From: Bacillus sp. T3
Lineage (GTDB): Bacteria; Bacillota; Bacilli; Bacillales; Cytobacillaceae
Direction: 5' to 3'
DNA: 64,000 bases
Assembly: GCF_033449965.1 (NCBI RefSeq)
Contig: NZ_CP137761.1
Location: 868,001-932,000 of the forward strand
This document shows positions 27,210-36,447 of the stretch, in pieces (the stretch's first letter is position 1; every line of letters starts with the position of its first letter). Below the pieces are notes generated by a model. The model saw nothing but the letters and a program-made list of their open reading frames with translations. It was not told the DNA's origin and made no database searches. Both the position numbers and the translations under genes were made by a program.

Positions 27210-28381
27210 TTAGCTAAACGAGTCCCGTAACCGTTTAAGTCCCTCCAGTAAAACTTCCTGTGGACAGGCGAGATTCATCCGTACAAAGCCTTCTCCGCCT
27301 GGTCCATACTTAGCCCCAGGCTCAAGCGCCAGTTTACCAATTGTAAGCAAACGGTCTTGAATTTCTTTGTCTGATAGACCAAGTTCCCGGCAGTCAATCC
27401 ATAGCAAATATGTGCCCTCCTGGTTCCATTACTGAAAGCTTTGGCAGCTTCTCGCCAATGTATCGCTTCGCAATCGCTACGTTTTCTTTAAGATAGCTAA
27501 GTAGAGACTCGAGCCAATCTTCACCATGTTGATAGGCTGACTCCATCGCGACTGTGCCAAAAACGTTCAAACTAAAAGCCCCGTGCTGCTGTTGCACCCT
27601 GCTTATTGCAACACGATTTCTTTCATTAGCCGTAATAATTGCACTTGCCTGCAGTCCTGGCAAGATTAAACGTTTTGCTTGGGGCAACACACGTAATGAC
27701 GTTCTGTTCAAGCTCTTTGCTGAGCGAAGCAATTGGAACGTGCTTGGCGGGCTTAAAGATTAAATCTGAATGAATTTCATCTGATAAAATTAAACAGTTA
27801 TATTTTAAGCAAAGCTCACCTATTCTTAACAATTCAGCCTTTGTCCAAACTCGTCCACCTGGATTGTGGGGGTTGCAAAGTAAAAATAGTTTAACCCCCT
27901 GCTGTAAGCTTTGTTCAAATATCTGAAAATCAATTTCAAAGCGATGCTCATCAAGTGTCAAGGGAGCATTTACAACAATCCGGTCATTCTTTTCAACCAT
28001 AGTGAAAAAAGGTGTATAGACAGGAGATTGGAGCATGACTTTGTCTCCAGGCTCGGTCAAAGCTAATATAACGGTACTAATCGAAGGCACAACTCCGGGA
28101 GAATATTGAATCCATGATGTTTCAATTTCCCAATTATGACGACGTTTGAGCCAATCTTTAATGGCTTGGCCTGTTGAAGGGGGAGTATATGTATAGCCAA
28201 AAATACCATGCTCTACTCTATTTTTGATTGCCTCGGTAACTTTAAGTGGTGGAGTAAAATCCATATCGGCCACCCACATTGGCAGTAAATCTTCTTTCCC
28301 ATAGACAAGCTTTGTCATTTCCCATTTTACTGATGCTGTGTTACTCCTGTTAATAACCTTATGAAATTCATTTTGAACCAA
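27210..28381 (-). CDS. patB: Cystathionine beta-lyase / C-S lyase PatB-like (MalY family), two frameshifts
   Basis: PLP-dependent C-S lyase of the MalY/PatB group, which cleaves cystathionine or cysteine to thiol, pyruvate and ammonia. Conserved PMWVADMDF, FLLCNPHNPGGRVW, ILSDEIHSDL and the PLP lysine in APSKTFN are visible. Three frames join when one base is removed from CCTGG at 27656-27660 (NLA-GLQASAII) and at 27419-27423 (MEP-EGTYLLWID). TTG 28381 is chosen with AGGTGG seven bases upstream. Corrected length is about 389 aa, as in B. subtilis PatB, whose gene also lies near kapB. Confidence 0.9.
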
Positions 28382-28651
28382 ATAAAACACCACCTAGTGA
28401 TTTTATTTTCAACCTATTTTCAAAATTAAATATAATAATTATTATTGCGAAATGAAAGCCTCACGCTTAGGCATTAGCTATTTTTCCTTACAAACTGGAG
28501 TGATACTTAGTTTAGCATAAGCAGAATTATTTTTACCAATAAGAAAATTGTTCACACATCTGTCGACTAATTTTGGTAAAATTAAAAAATGAACTTACAA
28601 TTCTAAATTCGGCAGAATGAACTCAATTTTATAAATTAAGGAGGGAGTTTC

Positions 28652-29152
28652 ATGCAGCTTTCTGAAAAAGAGCTTGAGGTGCTTGAAATTCTGGAAAAGG
28701 ATTCGCGTGTATCCAATCAAGACTTGGCAAAGATGGTCGGGATTGAAGTAGCAGAAGTGGATGGATTAATCCATAAACTTCAAGATTTAAACATCCTTGT
28801 TCGTCATATTTCGATTGTTGACTGGTCCAAGGTCGATGGACACGAGGGAGTAACAGCAATGATTGATGTAAAGGTTGCACCAAAGCGAGGGGTGGGCTTT
28901 GATGAAATAGCCGAAAGAATTTATCGATTTAAGGAAGTAAAATCCTTATATTTAATGTCTGGTGCATATGATTTATCTGTTATTATCGAGGGCAAATCAA
29001 TGAATGAGGTCGCTCGATTTGTTTCACAGAAATTATCTACACTTGATTCTGTGCTTTCGACAACAACCCATTTTATATTGAAAAAATATAAGCATGATGA
29101 CACGATTTTCGAACAAACTGATGATGATCGACGGATTGTGGTGTCACCCTGA
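28652..29152 (+). CDS. Lrp/AsnC-family regulator (AlaR/YugG-like)
   Basis: A 166-aa Lrp/AsnC protein: winged helix-turn-helix (SNQDLAKMVGIEVAEVDGLIHKL) and a C-terminal RAM/ligand domain (SLYLMSGAYDLSVII). It corresponds to B. subtilis YugG, recently named AlaR as activator of alanine synthesis. The stop codon overlaps the start of the aminotransferase gene by one base (TGATG), so the pair forms an operon, and the regulator probably controls it. Confidence 0.88.
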   Translation: MQLSEKELEVLEILEKDSRVSNQDLAKMVGIEVAEVDGLIHKLQDLNILVRHISIVDWSKVDGHEGVTAMIDVKVAPKRGVGFDEIAERIYRFKEVKSLYLMSGAYDLSVIIEGKSMNEVARFVSQKLSTLDSVLSTTTHFILKKYKHDDTIFEQTDDDRRIVVSP

Positions 29153-30336
29153 TGAATAAGACAAAAACGTATGTTGCAAAAGCAGTTGAAAGTATGAAGC
29201 CTTCTGGTATTCGTCGCTTTTTCGATTTAGCTGCTGGGATTGAAGGAGTTGTGTCACTAGGTGTTGGTGAACCAGACTTTGTTACACCATGGTCTGTAAG
29301 GGAAGCAGCCATTTTGTCGCTAGAGCGTGGTTACACGTCCTATACAGCTAATGCAGGACTTTTAGAATTAAGACAGTTGATCGCAAAATATATGAATGAC
29401 CAGTTTCACGTTAAATATAAACCTGAATCTGAAATTATCGTCACTGTAGGAGCAAGCCAGGCGATTGATATTACACTTCGGGCAATCCTTGATCCAGGTG
29501 ATGAAGTGATTGTCGTTGAACCATGCTTCGTTTCATATGTGCCCCTTGTTGAATTAGCAGGTGGTAAGGCCGTTCAGGTTCAGGCGTTAAAGGAAAATGA
29601 TTTCAAAATTCAAGCCTCACAGCTTGAAGAGGTTGTTACGTATAAGACAAAGGCTTTGTTTATTTGTTCACCTAATAATCCAACAGGCACGATGCTAACA
29701 CGCAGTGACTTAAAGGAAATTGCTCTTTTTGCTGAGAAGCATGATCTACTAGTCATTACTGATGAAATCTATGCGGAGTTGGCTTATGATGAAGAGTATA
29801 CAAGTATTGCAACAATTGAGAATATGTGGGAACGAACCATTTTAATTTCTGGTTTTTCAAAAGGCTTTGCGATGACTGGCTGGAGATTAGGTTTTGTATG
29901 TGCTCCAGAAGAAATTTCTCAGGCGATGTTAAAAATTCATCAGTATGCGATGATGTGTGCCGCTACGATGGCACAATATGCAGCCATTGAAGCCTTGAAA
30001 TCAGGTGAATCTGATGTGGAAGATATGAGAAAGAGCTATCGTCGCCGTCGGAATTATATCGTTCAATCCTTTAACGAGATGGGGTTAACCTGTCATATAC
30101 CTGGTGGTGCATTTTATGCATTTCCATCGATTGCAAGTACTGGTTTGACCTCGGCAGAGTTTGCCGAAAGACTGCTGCTCGAAGAAAAAGTAGCAGTTGT
30201 GCCTGGAGATGTCTTTGGTGCTAGTGGTGAAGGACATATTCGTTGCTCGTATGCGACATCAATGGAACAGCTTCAGGAAGCTATGCTGCGGATTAAAAGA
30301 TTTATTACCAAATTAAAAGTACCTGTTAGTAAATAA
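29152..30336 (+). CDS. Class I/II aminotransferase (AlaT/YugH-like)
   Basis: A 394-aa PLP aminotransferase of fold type I. Conserved SLGVGEPDF, SPNNPTGTM, ITDEIYAEL, the PLP lysine in SGFSKGFAMTGWRLG and the carboxylate-binding Arg in HIRCSYATS are present. It corresponds to B. subtilis YugH, assigned as alanine transaminase AlaT. It is coupled to the Lrp-type regulator gene and ends in elaborate hairpins. Confidence 0.9.
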   Translation: MNKTKTYVAKAVESMKPSGIRRFFDLAAGIEGVVSLGVGEPDFVTPWSVREAAILSLERGYTSYTANAGLLELRQLIAKYMNDQFHVKYKPESEIIVTVGASQAIDITLRAILDPGDEVIVVEPCFVSYVPLVELAGGKAVQVQALKENDFKIQASQLEEVVTYKTKALFICSPNNPTGTMLTRSDLKEIALFAEKHDLLVITDEIYAELAYDEEYTSIATIENMWERTILISGFSKGFAMTGWRLGFVCAPEEISQAMLKIHQYAMMCAATMAQYAAIEALKSGESDVEDMRKSYRRRRNYIVQSFNEMGLTCHIPGGAFYAFPSIASTGLTSAEFAERLLLEEKVAVVPGDVFGASGEGHIRCSYATSMEQLQEAMLRIKRFITKLKVPVSK

Positions 30337-30342
30337 AAAAGG

Positions 30343-30475
30343 AGGATGTCTCAAGCGGAATGGACCACACTCATTTGTGGTTGTCATTCCGATAATTTGA
30401 GCCATCCTCAATCAAAAAGGGGGAATACTAGAAAGCCTTATGCTATAAGGTTTTCCAGTTTCCCCTTTTTTATTC
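30343..30475 (+). terminator. Two large hairpins after the aminotransferase gene
   Basis: Hairpin 1 (30343-30412) pairs GAGGATGTCTCAA with TTGAGCCATCCTC, CGGAATG with CATTCCG and CCACA with TGTGG. Hairpin 2 (30416-30475) pairs AAAAAGGGGGAA with TTTCCCCTTTTTT around CCTTAT/ATAAGG. Only the second ends in a good T-tract. Confidence 0.75.
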
Positions 30476-30517
30476 ATTTTTATTTGCCATTATTTTATAA
30501 TCTTTTTATTTTTTGCT

Positions 30518-30856
30518 TCATTTTGGTACTTTCATAAGATCCAGGATCTCTTCTTCTGTCAAATCACGTGCCAATTTTAAAATTAATTTTGCTTTGTCGG
30601 GACCGATTTCACGAATAAGCTGTTCCATTTCATGGTCAATTGTTGACAAATGTGATTGGAAGTCTTGCTCAAGGAGAACAGATGCAGGAATATCTAATAC
30701 TGTACAAATAGTTAAAATGGTTTGGGTATCAGGTCGAAGTAGACCTGCCTCGTATTTCTCAACGGTAGTTGGTCCAACTCGGATTTTTCGAGCTAACTCC
30801 TGTTGAGACATATTGAGATTTTCTCTAGACTGTCTAATTTTTTGTCCAATAGCCAT
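30518..30856 (-). CDS. XRE-family helix-turn-helix regulator
   Basis: A 112-aa protein: N-terminal HTH_3 domain (IGQKIRQSRENLNMSQQELA, then GPTTVEKYEAG) and a C-terminal helical part (DKAKLILKLARDLTEEEIL). The start at 30856 gives proper spacing to AGAGGTG; ATG 30862 is too close. It is convergent with the aminotransferase and divergent from yugI. The target is unknown. Confidence 0.87.
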   Translation of the reverse strand: MAIGQKIRQSRENLNMSQQELARKIRVGPTTVEKYEAGLLRPDTQTILTICTVLDIPASVLLEQDFQSHLSTIDHEMEQLIREIGPDKAKLILKLARDLTEEEILDLMKVPK

Positions 30857-31009
30857 TTCCATGTCACCTCTTTCAACTTACTTTACCTTTATTTTATCAT
30901 GCTGACCTAGATTGAAAGCGTGAACATTTCGTTAAATATTTTCATTATTTTAAAAATTTTTAAATAATTACCACGAATCTTTTAAATCCTATTATTCAGA
31001 CCTCATTTT

Positions 31010-31038
31010 TTGCTTCCTTATTATTACTATGCTATAAT
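31010..31038 (+). promoter_or_regulatory. Sigma-A promoter of yugI
   Basis: TTGCTT and TATAAT are exactly 17 bp apart, 53 bp before the start codon. Confidence 0.7.
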
Positions 31039-31091
31039 TTTATATTGCGTATAAATGGGATAAATTCAAATATAAAATTAGGAGTGTTTCT

Positions 31092-31506
31092 ATGTCAGAA
31101 ACTTTACAGGTAGGTAGTGTTGTTACCAGGTAAAATAACCGGAATTCAACCATATGGTGCATTTGTTGCATTAGACGAAAATACACAAGGGCTTGTTCAT
31201 ATTTCCGAAATTACACACGGTTATGTGAAAAATATTAATGACCATTTGAAAGTAGGGGATCAAGTTAACGTTAAGGTGCTTTCAATTGATAAGGAAGCAG
31301 GAAAAATCGGCTTATCAATCCGGGCAACTGAAGCTGCACCAGTGGAGCAAGAAGATCAAGCAAAACCGAAAAAACAGAAAAAGCGTTTGATAACAAATGT
31401 TTCTTTCCCTACTGAAGGCGAGTTAACAGAAGGATTCAACACACTTAAAGAAAAGCTACAAGAATGGATTGACCAATCACAACGCGAAGATTTAATTAAA
31501 AAGTAA
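31092..31506 (+). CDS. yugI: S1 RNA-binding domain protein YugI (GSP13-like), frameshifted at 31126-31130
   Basis: Ribosome-associated general stress protein 13 type. ATG 31092 with TTAGGAGTG opens MSETLQVGSVVT, then the frame is lost at CCAGG; removing one base gives VVTGKITGIQPYGAFVALDE, the classic S1 start. The S1 domain spans about residues 6-75 (VHISEITHGYVKN, VKVLSIDKEAGKIGLSI), followed by a basic linker (KPKKQKKR) and a helical tail. The corrected product is about 137 aa. Confidence 0.9.
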
Positions 31507-31541
31507 GCTAGTAAAAGAACATTGCGATTTTTAAGCAGTCT

Positions 31542-31576
31542 GTTGATTGAAGCGAGCACCTGGAGCGGAAATCAAC
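31542..31576. repeat. Collapsed copy of repeat family A (A4)
   Basis: 35 bp: GTTGATTGAAGCG joined directly to AGCACCTGGAGCGG and AAATCAAC. It consists of the two ends of family A in inverse order with the ~95-bp interior missing. Confidence 0.7.
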
Positions 31577-31605
31577 GGTCAAGTTTAACACAATCTAAAA
31601 GTAAA

Positions 31606-31693
31606 AAAGAGCGGAATAATCATAGAGTTATCTTCTTCCTTGAATTATAGGTGAATTCCTATAATACTAAGAGTTGAAGGTAGCTCTTTTTTC
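31606..31693 (+). terminator. Terminator after yugI
   Basis: AAAAAAGAGC pairs with GCTCTTTTTT across a long loop that contains the perfect palindrome ATTATAGG-tgaatt-CCTATAAT. Confidence 0.65.
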
Positions 31694-31747
31694 TAGTTTG
31701 CGTTCATAATAGTTAGTAGGTCAAAAAATGTGGAAGGTGGGAAAGGT

Positions 31748-32941
31748 ATGACTGAGTCAAAAAATATGATAGACCTTACCGAGAAATATGGTGCAAAAAA
31801 TTATCATCCACTGCCAATCGTGATTTCAAAAGCTTCGGGAATTTGGGTTTGGGACCCAGAAGGAAACAAATACATGGATATGTTAAGTGCATATTCAGCC
31901 GTTAATCAAGGACATCGACATCCTAAAATTATTCAAGCTTTAAAGAAACAGGCAGATCGGGTCACCTTAACCTCACGAGCCTTTCACAGTGACCAACTAG
32001 GACCTTGGTATGCAAAAATTTGTTCCCTTACAAAAAAAGAAATGGCACTGCCAATGAATACTGGTGCTGAGGCAGTTGAAACAGCTGTTAAAGCTGCACG
32101 ACGTTGGGCGTACGATGTAAAAGGAGTAGCAGAAAATAATGCTGAAATCATTGCTTGTGTTGGAAATTTCCATGGTCGAACCATGACAGCTGTTTCTTTA
32201 TCATCAGAAGCGGAATACAAGCAGGGCTTTGGGCCAATGCTACCGGGAATCAAGCTTATCCCTTATGGTGATCTTGCTGCATTAGCTCAGGCCATTACGC
32301 CAAATACAGCAGCTTTCTTAATTGAACCAATCCAGGGGGAAGCTGGGATCATCATACCACCCCAAGGATTTTTAAAAGAGGCTTATAATCTTTGTAAAGC
32401 AAATAACGTATTATTTATTGCAGACGAAATTCAGGTCGGATTAGGACGAACAGGGAAATTGTTTGCATGTGATTGGGAAGATGTTGAGCCGGATCTTTAT
32501 ATTTTAGGTAAAGCATTGGGTGGAGGTGTATTCCCGATTTCCTGTGTCGTCGCGAATGAGGACATTCTTGGCGTTTTTAATCCTGGATCTCATGGCTCTA
32601 CATTTGGTGGAAATCCACTGGCTTGTGCTGTTTCCATTGCGGCTTTAGACGTTACGATCGAAGAGAATCTTGCAGAGCGCTCGTTAAAGCTGGGTGAATA
32701 CTTCATTAACAAATTAAAAGAAATAAAACATCCAATCATTAAAGACATTCGGGGCAGAGGTCTCTTTATTGGGATGGAGCTACATGTTCCAGCGCGTAAA
32801 TATTGCGAGGCATTAAAGGAAGAAGGTTTGCTTTGTAAAGAAACGCATGACACCGTGATTCGCTTTGCTCCTCCGCTTATCATTACTGAGGAAGAATTAG
32901 ATTGGGCGATAAAGCGGATAAAGAAAGTATTAAACCAGTAA
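31748..32941 (+). CDS. rocD: Ornithine aminotransferase
   Basis: Class III PLP aminotransferase converting ornithine and 2-oxoglutarate to glutamate semialdehyde and glutamate. Conserved MLSAYSAVNQGHRHP, NTGAEAVETAVK, GNFHGRT, FIADEIQVGLGRTG and the PLP lysine in LGKALGGGVFP are present; GSHGSTFGGNPLA follows. The product is 397 aa. ATG 31748 follows GGAAGGTGGG. It is a single gene here, away from the roc catabolic operon. Confidence 0.93.
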   Translation: MTESKNMIDLTEKYGAKNYHPLPIVISKASGIWVWDPEGNKYMDMLSAYSAVNQGHRHPKIIQALKKQADRVTLTSRAFHSDQLGPWYAKICSLTKKEMALPMNTGAEAVETAVKAARRWAYDVKGVAENNAEIIACVGNFHGRTMTAVSLSSEAEYKQGFGPMLPGIKLIPYGDLAALAQAITPNTAAFLIEPIQGEAGIIIPPQGFLKEAYNLCKANNVLFIADEIQVGLGRTGKLFACDWEDVEPDLYILGKALGGGVFPISCVVANEDILGVFNPGSHGSTFGGNPLACAVSIAALDVTIEENLAERSLKLGEYFINKLKEIKHPIIKDIRGRGLFIGMELHVPARKYCEALKEEGLLCKETHDTVIRFAPPLIITEEELDWAIKRIKKVLNQ

Positions 32942-33038
32942 TGTTAATAAGAGTTGTTATTTCTCATAAAAAAACAATCAATTGATGCAAGTCTAGTTGG
33001 TAAATAGCTCATAATAAGAAACGAGGAAGGTGGTAAAA

Positions 33039-34201
33039 TTGGATAATTTTACATATAGAAATCCAACAAAGCTCATTTTTGGCAAAGATCAGCTTTCACA
33101 ATTAACGGTGGAAATTCCCAGTATGGAAAAAATGTTTTACTAGTATATGGTGGAGGCAGTATTAAAAAGAGTGGTTTATATGCTAAAACTCAAGAGTATT
33201 TGAATCAAATGGGTGTTAAAGTATTTGAGCTAAGTGGAGTAGAGCCAAACCCAAGAATTTCTACTGTCAGAAAGGGAGTAGAGATTTGTAAACAAAAGAA
33301 GATTGATTTCTTACTTGCAGTTGGTGGGGGAAGTGTGATTGATTGTACGAAGGCGATAGCGGTAGGAGCAAAATATGATGGCGACCCATGGGACATTATT
33401 ACGAAAAAAGCAGCCGTAATGGAAGCTTTGCCGCTTGGCACTGTTCTAACGTTAGCGGCAACAGGATCTGAAATGAATTCAGGCTCAGTCATTACAAACT
33501 GGGAAACGAATGAGAAATACGGCTGGGGTAGTCCGTATGTATTTCCGAAATTTTCAATTTTGGATCCTGTCAACACCTTCACGGTTCCGAAAAATCAAAC
33601 GATTTATGGTATTGTCGATATGATGGCTCATGTGTTGGAACACTATTTCCATCATACTGAAGAGACGTTGTTTCAGGGCCAGGATGTGCGAATCACTTTT
33701 ACTCACAGTGATGGAGACAGCGCCTAAATTATTAGCAGACCTCGAAAATTATGATCATCGTGCCACCATATTATATTGTGGAACAATGGCCTTAAACGGT
33801 ATGCTCTCGATGGGATATCAGGGCGATTGGGCGACCCATAATCTTGAACATGCCGTATCAGCAGTTTATGATATTCCACACGGGGTGGGTTAGCGATTCT
33901 ATTTCCGAATTGGATGAAGCATGCCTTAAAGGAAAATCCAAAACGCTTTGCCAAGCTTGCGAATCGAGTATTTGGTGTTGTCCAAAATGGGAAAACGGAT
34001 GAAGAAGTAGGATTAGCAGGGATTGAAGAGCTTCGCAAATTTTGGAATAGTATTGGTGCGCCAGCCCGTTTGGCAGACTATGAAATTGACGATTCAAAGC
34101 TTGAATTAATGGCGGACCGTGCGATGGTATATGGTGACTTTGGACGCTTTAAGAAGCTAAACCGAGACGATGTTTTGACAATTTATCGTGCGTCCTTATA
34201 A
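33039..34201 (+). CDS. yugJ: Iron-containing alcohol dehydrogenase (YugJ/BdhA-like), three frameshifts
   Basis: NAD(P)H-dependent butanol dehydrogenase type, group III ADH. The TTG start at 33039 follows GAAGGTGG. Motifs are VYGGGSIKKSGLY, LAVGGGSVIDCTKAI, LAATGSEMNSGSV, and the metal site around GIVDMMAHVLEHYF and NLEHAVSAVYDIPHG. Three indels break it: a lost base in CCC near 33117-33119, an extra base in CCAGG at 33679-33683, and a lost G in GGGG near 33882-33885. All pieces are collinear and conserved; corrected length is about 387 aa. Confidence 0.9.
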
Positions 34202-34356
34202 AATTTGACAAGTAATCTGTAGAATATTTTTGTTTTTGTTGAATGATGTAAAAATGTTTTCATAATGAGAGCGCTTTAAAAAGAGAATGATTCTTGATTA
34301 TCCTCACATCATTCGATAAAGTGTAAGGGTACAAATAACTAAACGGAGGATCCTAC

Positions 34357-35706
34357 ATGACACATATTCGTTTCGATTACTCAAAGGCACTTCAATTTTT
34401 TGGAGAGCATGAGGTTACATACTTGAGAGATTTCGTTAAAGTTGCTCATCATTCATTACATGAGCAAACTGGTGCAGGGAATGACTTTTTAGGGTGGATT
34501 GATCTTCCGGTCAATTATGACAAAGAAGAATTTGCGCGTATTCAAAAGTCTGCAGAGAAAATTAAACAAGATTCAGATGTTTTATTAGTTGTTGGTATTG
34601 GTGGATCTTATTTAGGTGCACGAGCTGCGATTGAAATGTTAAAGCATAGCTTCTATAATGCATTACCAAAAGAAAAGCGGAAAACTCCACAAATTATTTT
34701 TATTGGAAATAACATCAGCTCAACTTATATGAGAGATGTAATGGATCTTCTTGATGGAAGAGATTTCTCCATTAATGTTATTTCAAAATCAGGTACAACG
34801 ACTGAACCGGCGATCGCGTTCCGTATTTTCCGTAAATTGCTAGAAGAAAAATATGGTGTTGAAGGTGCTCGTTCACGTATTTATGCGACAACTGATAAAG
34901 CACGAGGTGCACTAAAAACATTAGCAACGGAAGAAGGCTTCGAGACTTTTGTCATTCCTGATGATGTTGGTGGTCGTTATTCTGTTCTAACTGCTGTAGG
35001 TTTACTCCCAATTGCAGCTTCAGGGGCAGATATCGAAGCAATGATGAACGGTGCAGCGCAGGCAAGAGATGATTTCGGTAAATCAGAATTAGAAGAAAAC
35101 CAAGCATATCAATATGCAGTTGTTCGTAATGTCCTTTACAACAAAGGGAAAACGATTGAAATGCTGATCAATTACGAGCCAGGTTTACAATATTTCTCTG
35201 AGTGGTGGAAGCAGTTATTTGGTGAAAGTGAAGGGAAAGACCAGAAAGGAATCTACCCTTCATCTGCTAACTTCTCTACTGATCTTCACTCATTAGGACA
35301 ATACGTTCAAGAAGGTCGCCGTGATCTTTTTGAAACGATTGTAAAAGTGGAAAACCCACGCCATGAATTAACAATCGAGGAAGCTAGCAATGATTTGGAT
35401 GGATTAAACTATCTTGCTGGACAAACTGTTGATTTTGTAAACAACAAAGCGTTTGAAGGCACGATGCTTGCGCACACAGATGGTGGAGTACCAAACTTAA
35501 TCGTTTCGATTCCAGCAATGAACGAGTATACATTTGGCTATTTAGCTTATTTCTTCGAAAAAGCTTGTGCAATGAGTGGATACTTATTAGGCGTAAATCC
35601 TTTTGATCAGCCAGGGGTTGAAGCGTATAAAGTAAACATGTTTGCTTTATTAGGTAAACCTGGCTTTGAAGAAAAGAAAGCAGAGCTAGAGAAACGCTTA
35701 AAATAG
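34357..35706 (+). CDS. pgi: Glucose-6-phosphate isomerase
   Basis: Glycolytic isomerase interconverting glucose-6-phosphate and fructose-6-phosphate, 449 aa as in other Bacillus. Conserved VVGIGGSYLGARA, VISKSGTTTEPAIAFR, VGGRYSVLTAVGLLP and the C-terminal GKPG are present. ACGGAGGATCC precedes the ATG. A weak cre-like TGAGAGCGCTTTAA lies at about 34265, too degenerate to assign. In this window it would receive fructose-6-phosphate from the transketolase of the sugar-alcohol island. Confidence 0.96.
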   Translation: MTHIRFDYSKALQFFGEHEVTYLRDFVKVAHHSLHEQTGAGNDFLGWIDLPVNYDKEEFARIQKSAEKIKQDSDVLLVVGIGGSYLGARAAIEMLKHSFYNALPKEKRKTPQIIFIGNNISSTYMRDVMDLLDGRDFSINVISKSGTTTEPAIAFRIFRKLLEEKYGVEGARSRIYATTDKARGALKTLATEEGFETFVIPDDVGGRYSVLTAVGLLPIAASGADIEAMMNGAAQARDDFGKSELEENQAYQYAVVRNVLYNKGKTIEMLINYEPGLQYFSEWWKQLFGESEGKDQKGIYPSSANFSTDLHSLGQYVQEGRRDLFETIVKVENPRHELTIEEASNDLDGLNYLAGQTVDFVNNKAFEGTMLAHTDGGVPNLIVSIPAMNEYTFGYLAYFFEKACAMSGYLLGVNPFDQPGVEAYKVNMFALLGKPGFEEKKAELEKRLK

Positions 35707-35714
35707 GCATTATA

Positions 35715-35756
35715 AAAATAAGGCATGTGCATTGGCACATTGCCTTATTTTTTTGT
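35715..35756 (+). terminator. Terminator of pgi
   Basis: AAAATAAGGCATGTGC/GCACATTGCCTTATTTT stem, then T7. Confidence 0.9.
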
Positions 35757-35776
35757 TTCGGGTGACGTGAATGGGG

Positions 35777-35890
35777 ATATCGGTGAAAAAATGAATATAT
35801 CGGTGAACTTTCACATTATATCGGTGAAATTCTAAATATATCGGTAAAATCTTCATTATATCGGTGAAATCCCCAATTATATCAGCGAAC
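35777..35890. repeat. Six helically phased ATATCGGTGAA repeats
   Basis: ATATCGGTGAA or a close variant starts at 35777, 35797, 35818, 35838, 35858 and 35879, i.e. every 20 or 21 bp, with variable AT-rich sequence between. The last two variants are less strict (ATATCGGTAAA occurs at 35838, ATATCAGCGAA at 35879). It is between pgi and yugN and is not coding. Confidence 0.85.
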
Positions 35891-35981
35891 TGACAAATAA
35901 TAGAAAACGAGCTCCCCTATTTTTTTCAACCAGCTAGGGAAAACTATCATCACAACTAAATCACGAAAGGCGGCTAACATT

Positions 35982-36389
35982 ATGATTGAAATATCTTCTC
36001 AGCTCGAAGGGAAACATTTTGATTTGTATACATTGGAGCAAAAATTAAAGCCAATGGGTTATACCATAGGTGGAAATTGGGATTATGATCATGGGGCGTT
36101 TGATTACAAAATGGGTGATGAAGGAAGCTACCAATTTTTGCGGCTTCCATTTAGGGCGATCGACGGTCAACTTGACTCACGGAACTGCAAGGTTGAATTA
36201 GGCAAACCTTATTTATTAGCACATCAGTATCAAAAAGGGCTTGATGATCATGCGCATAGCGATAATTCATCTGCTGCCTTTAATCAATTCCAAGAACCTG
36301 CCGATGAGGACGCACCAATCCCAGATAGCTTTCATAGTGTCGGTAAAACACTCGTTCATCAGCTTGAAGACGTACTGTTAAAGGATTAA
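35982..36389 (+). CDS. yugN: YugN-like family protein
   Basis: A 135-aa soluble protein with the YugN family features (KPMGYTIGGNWDYDHGAFDY, FLRLPFRAIDGQLD). Function unknown. ACGAAAGGCGG precedes the ATG. It converges on yugO as in B. subtilis. Confidence 0.85.
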   Translation: MIEISSQLEGKHFDLYTLEQKLKPMGYTIGGNWDYDHGAFDYKMGDEGSYQFLRLPFRAIDGQLDSRNCKVELGKPYLLAHQYQKGLDDHAHSDNSSAAFNQFQEPADEDAPIPDSFHSVGKTLVHQLEDVLLKD

Positions 36390-36447
36390 AATAACCGACA
36401 GTTTGTAGCTTAAAATTATGCGGAGGATGGATGAATATCTCCTCCCC

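Noticed and set aside
35777..35890. Possible CRISPR array
   Set aside because: The conserved core is 9-11 bp with 9-10 bp between cores and there are no cas genes; real repeats and spacers are far longer.
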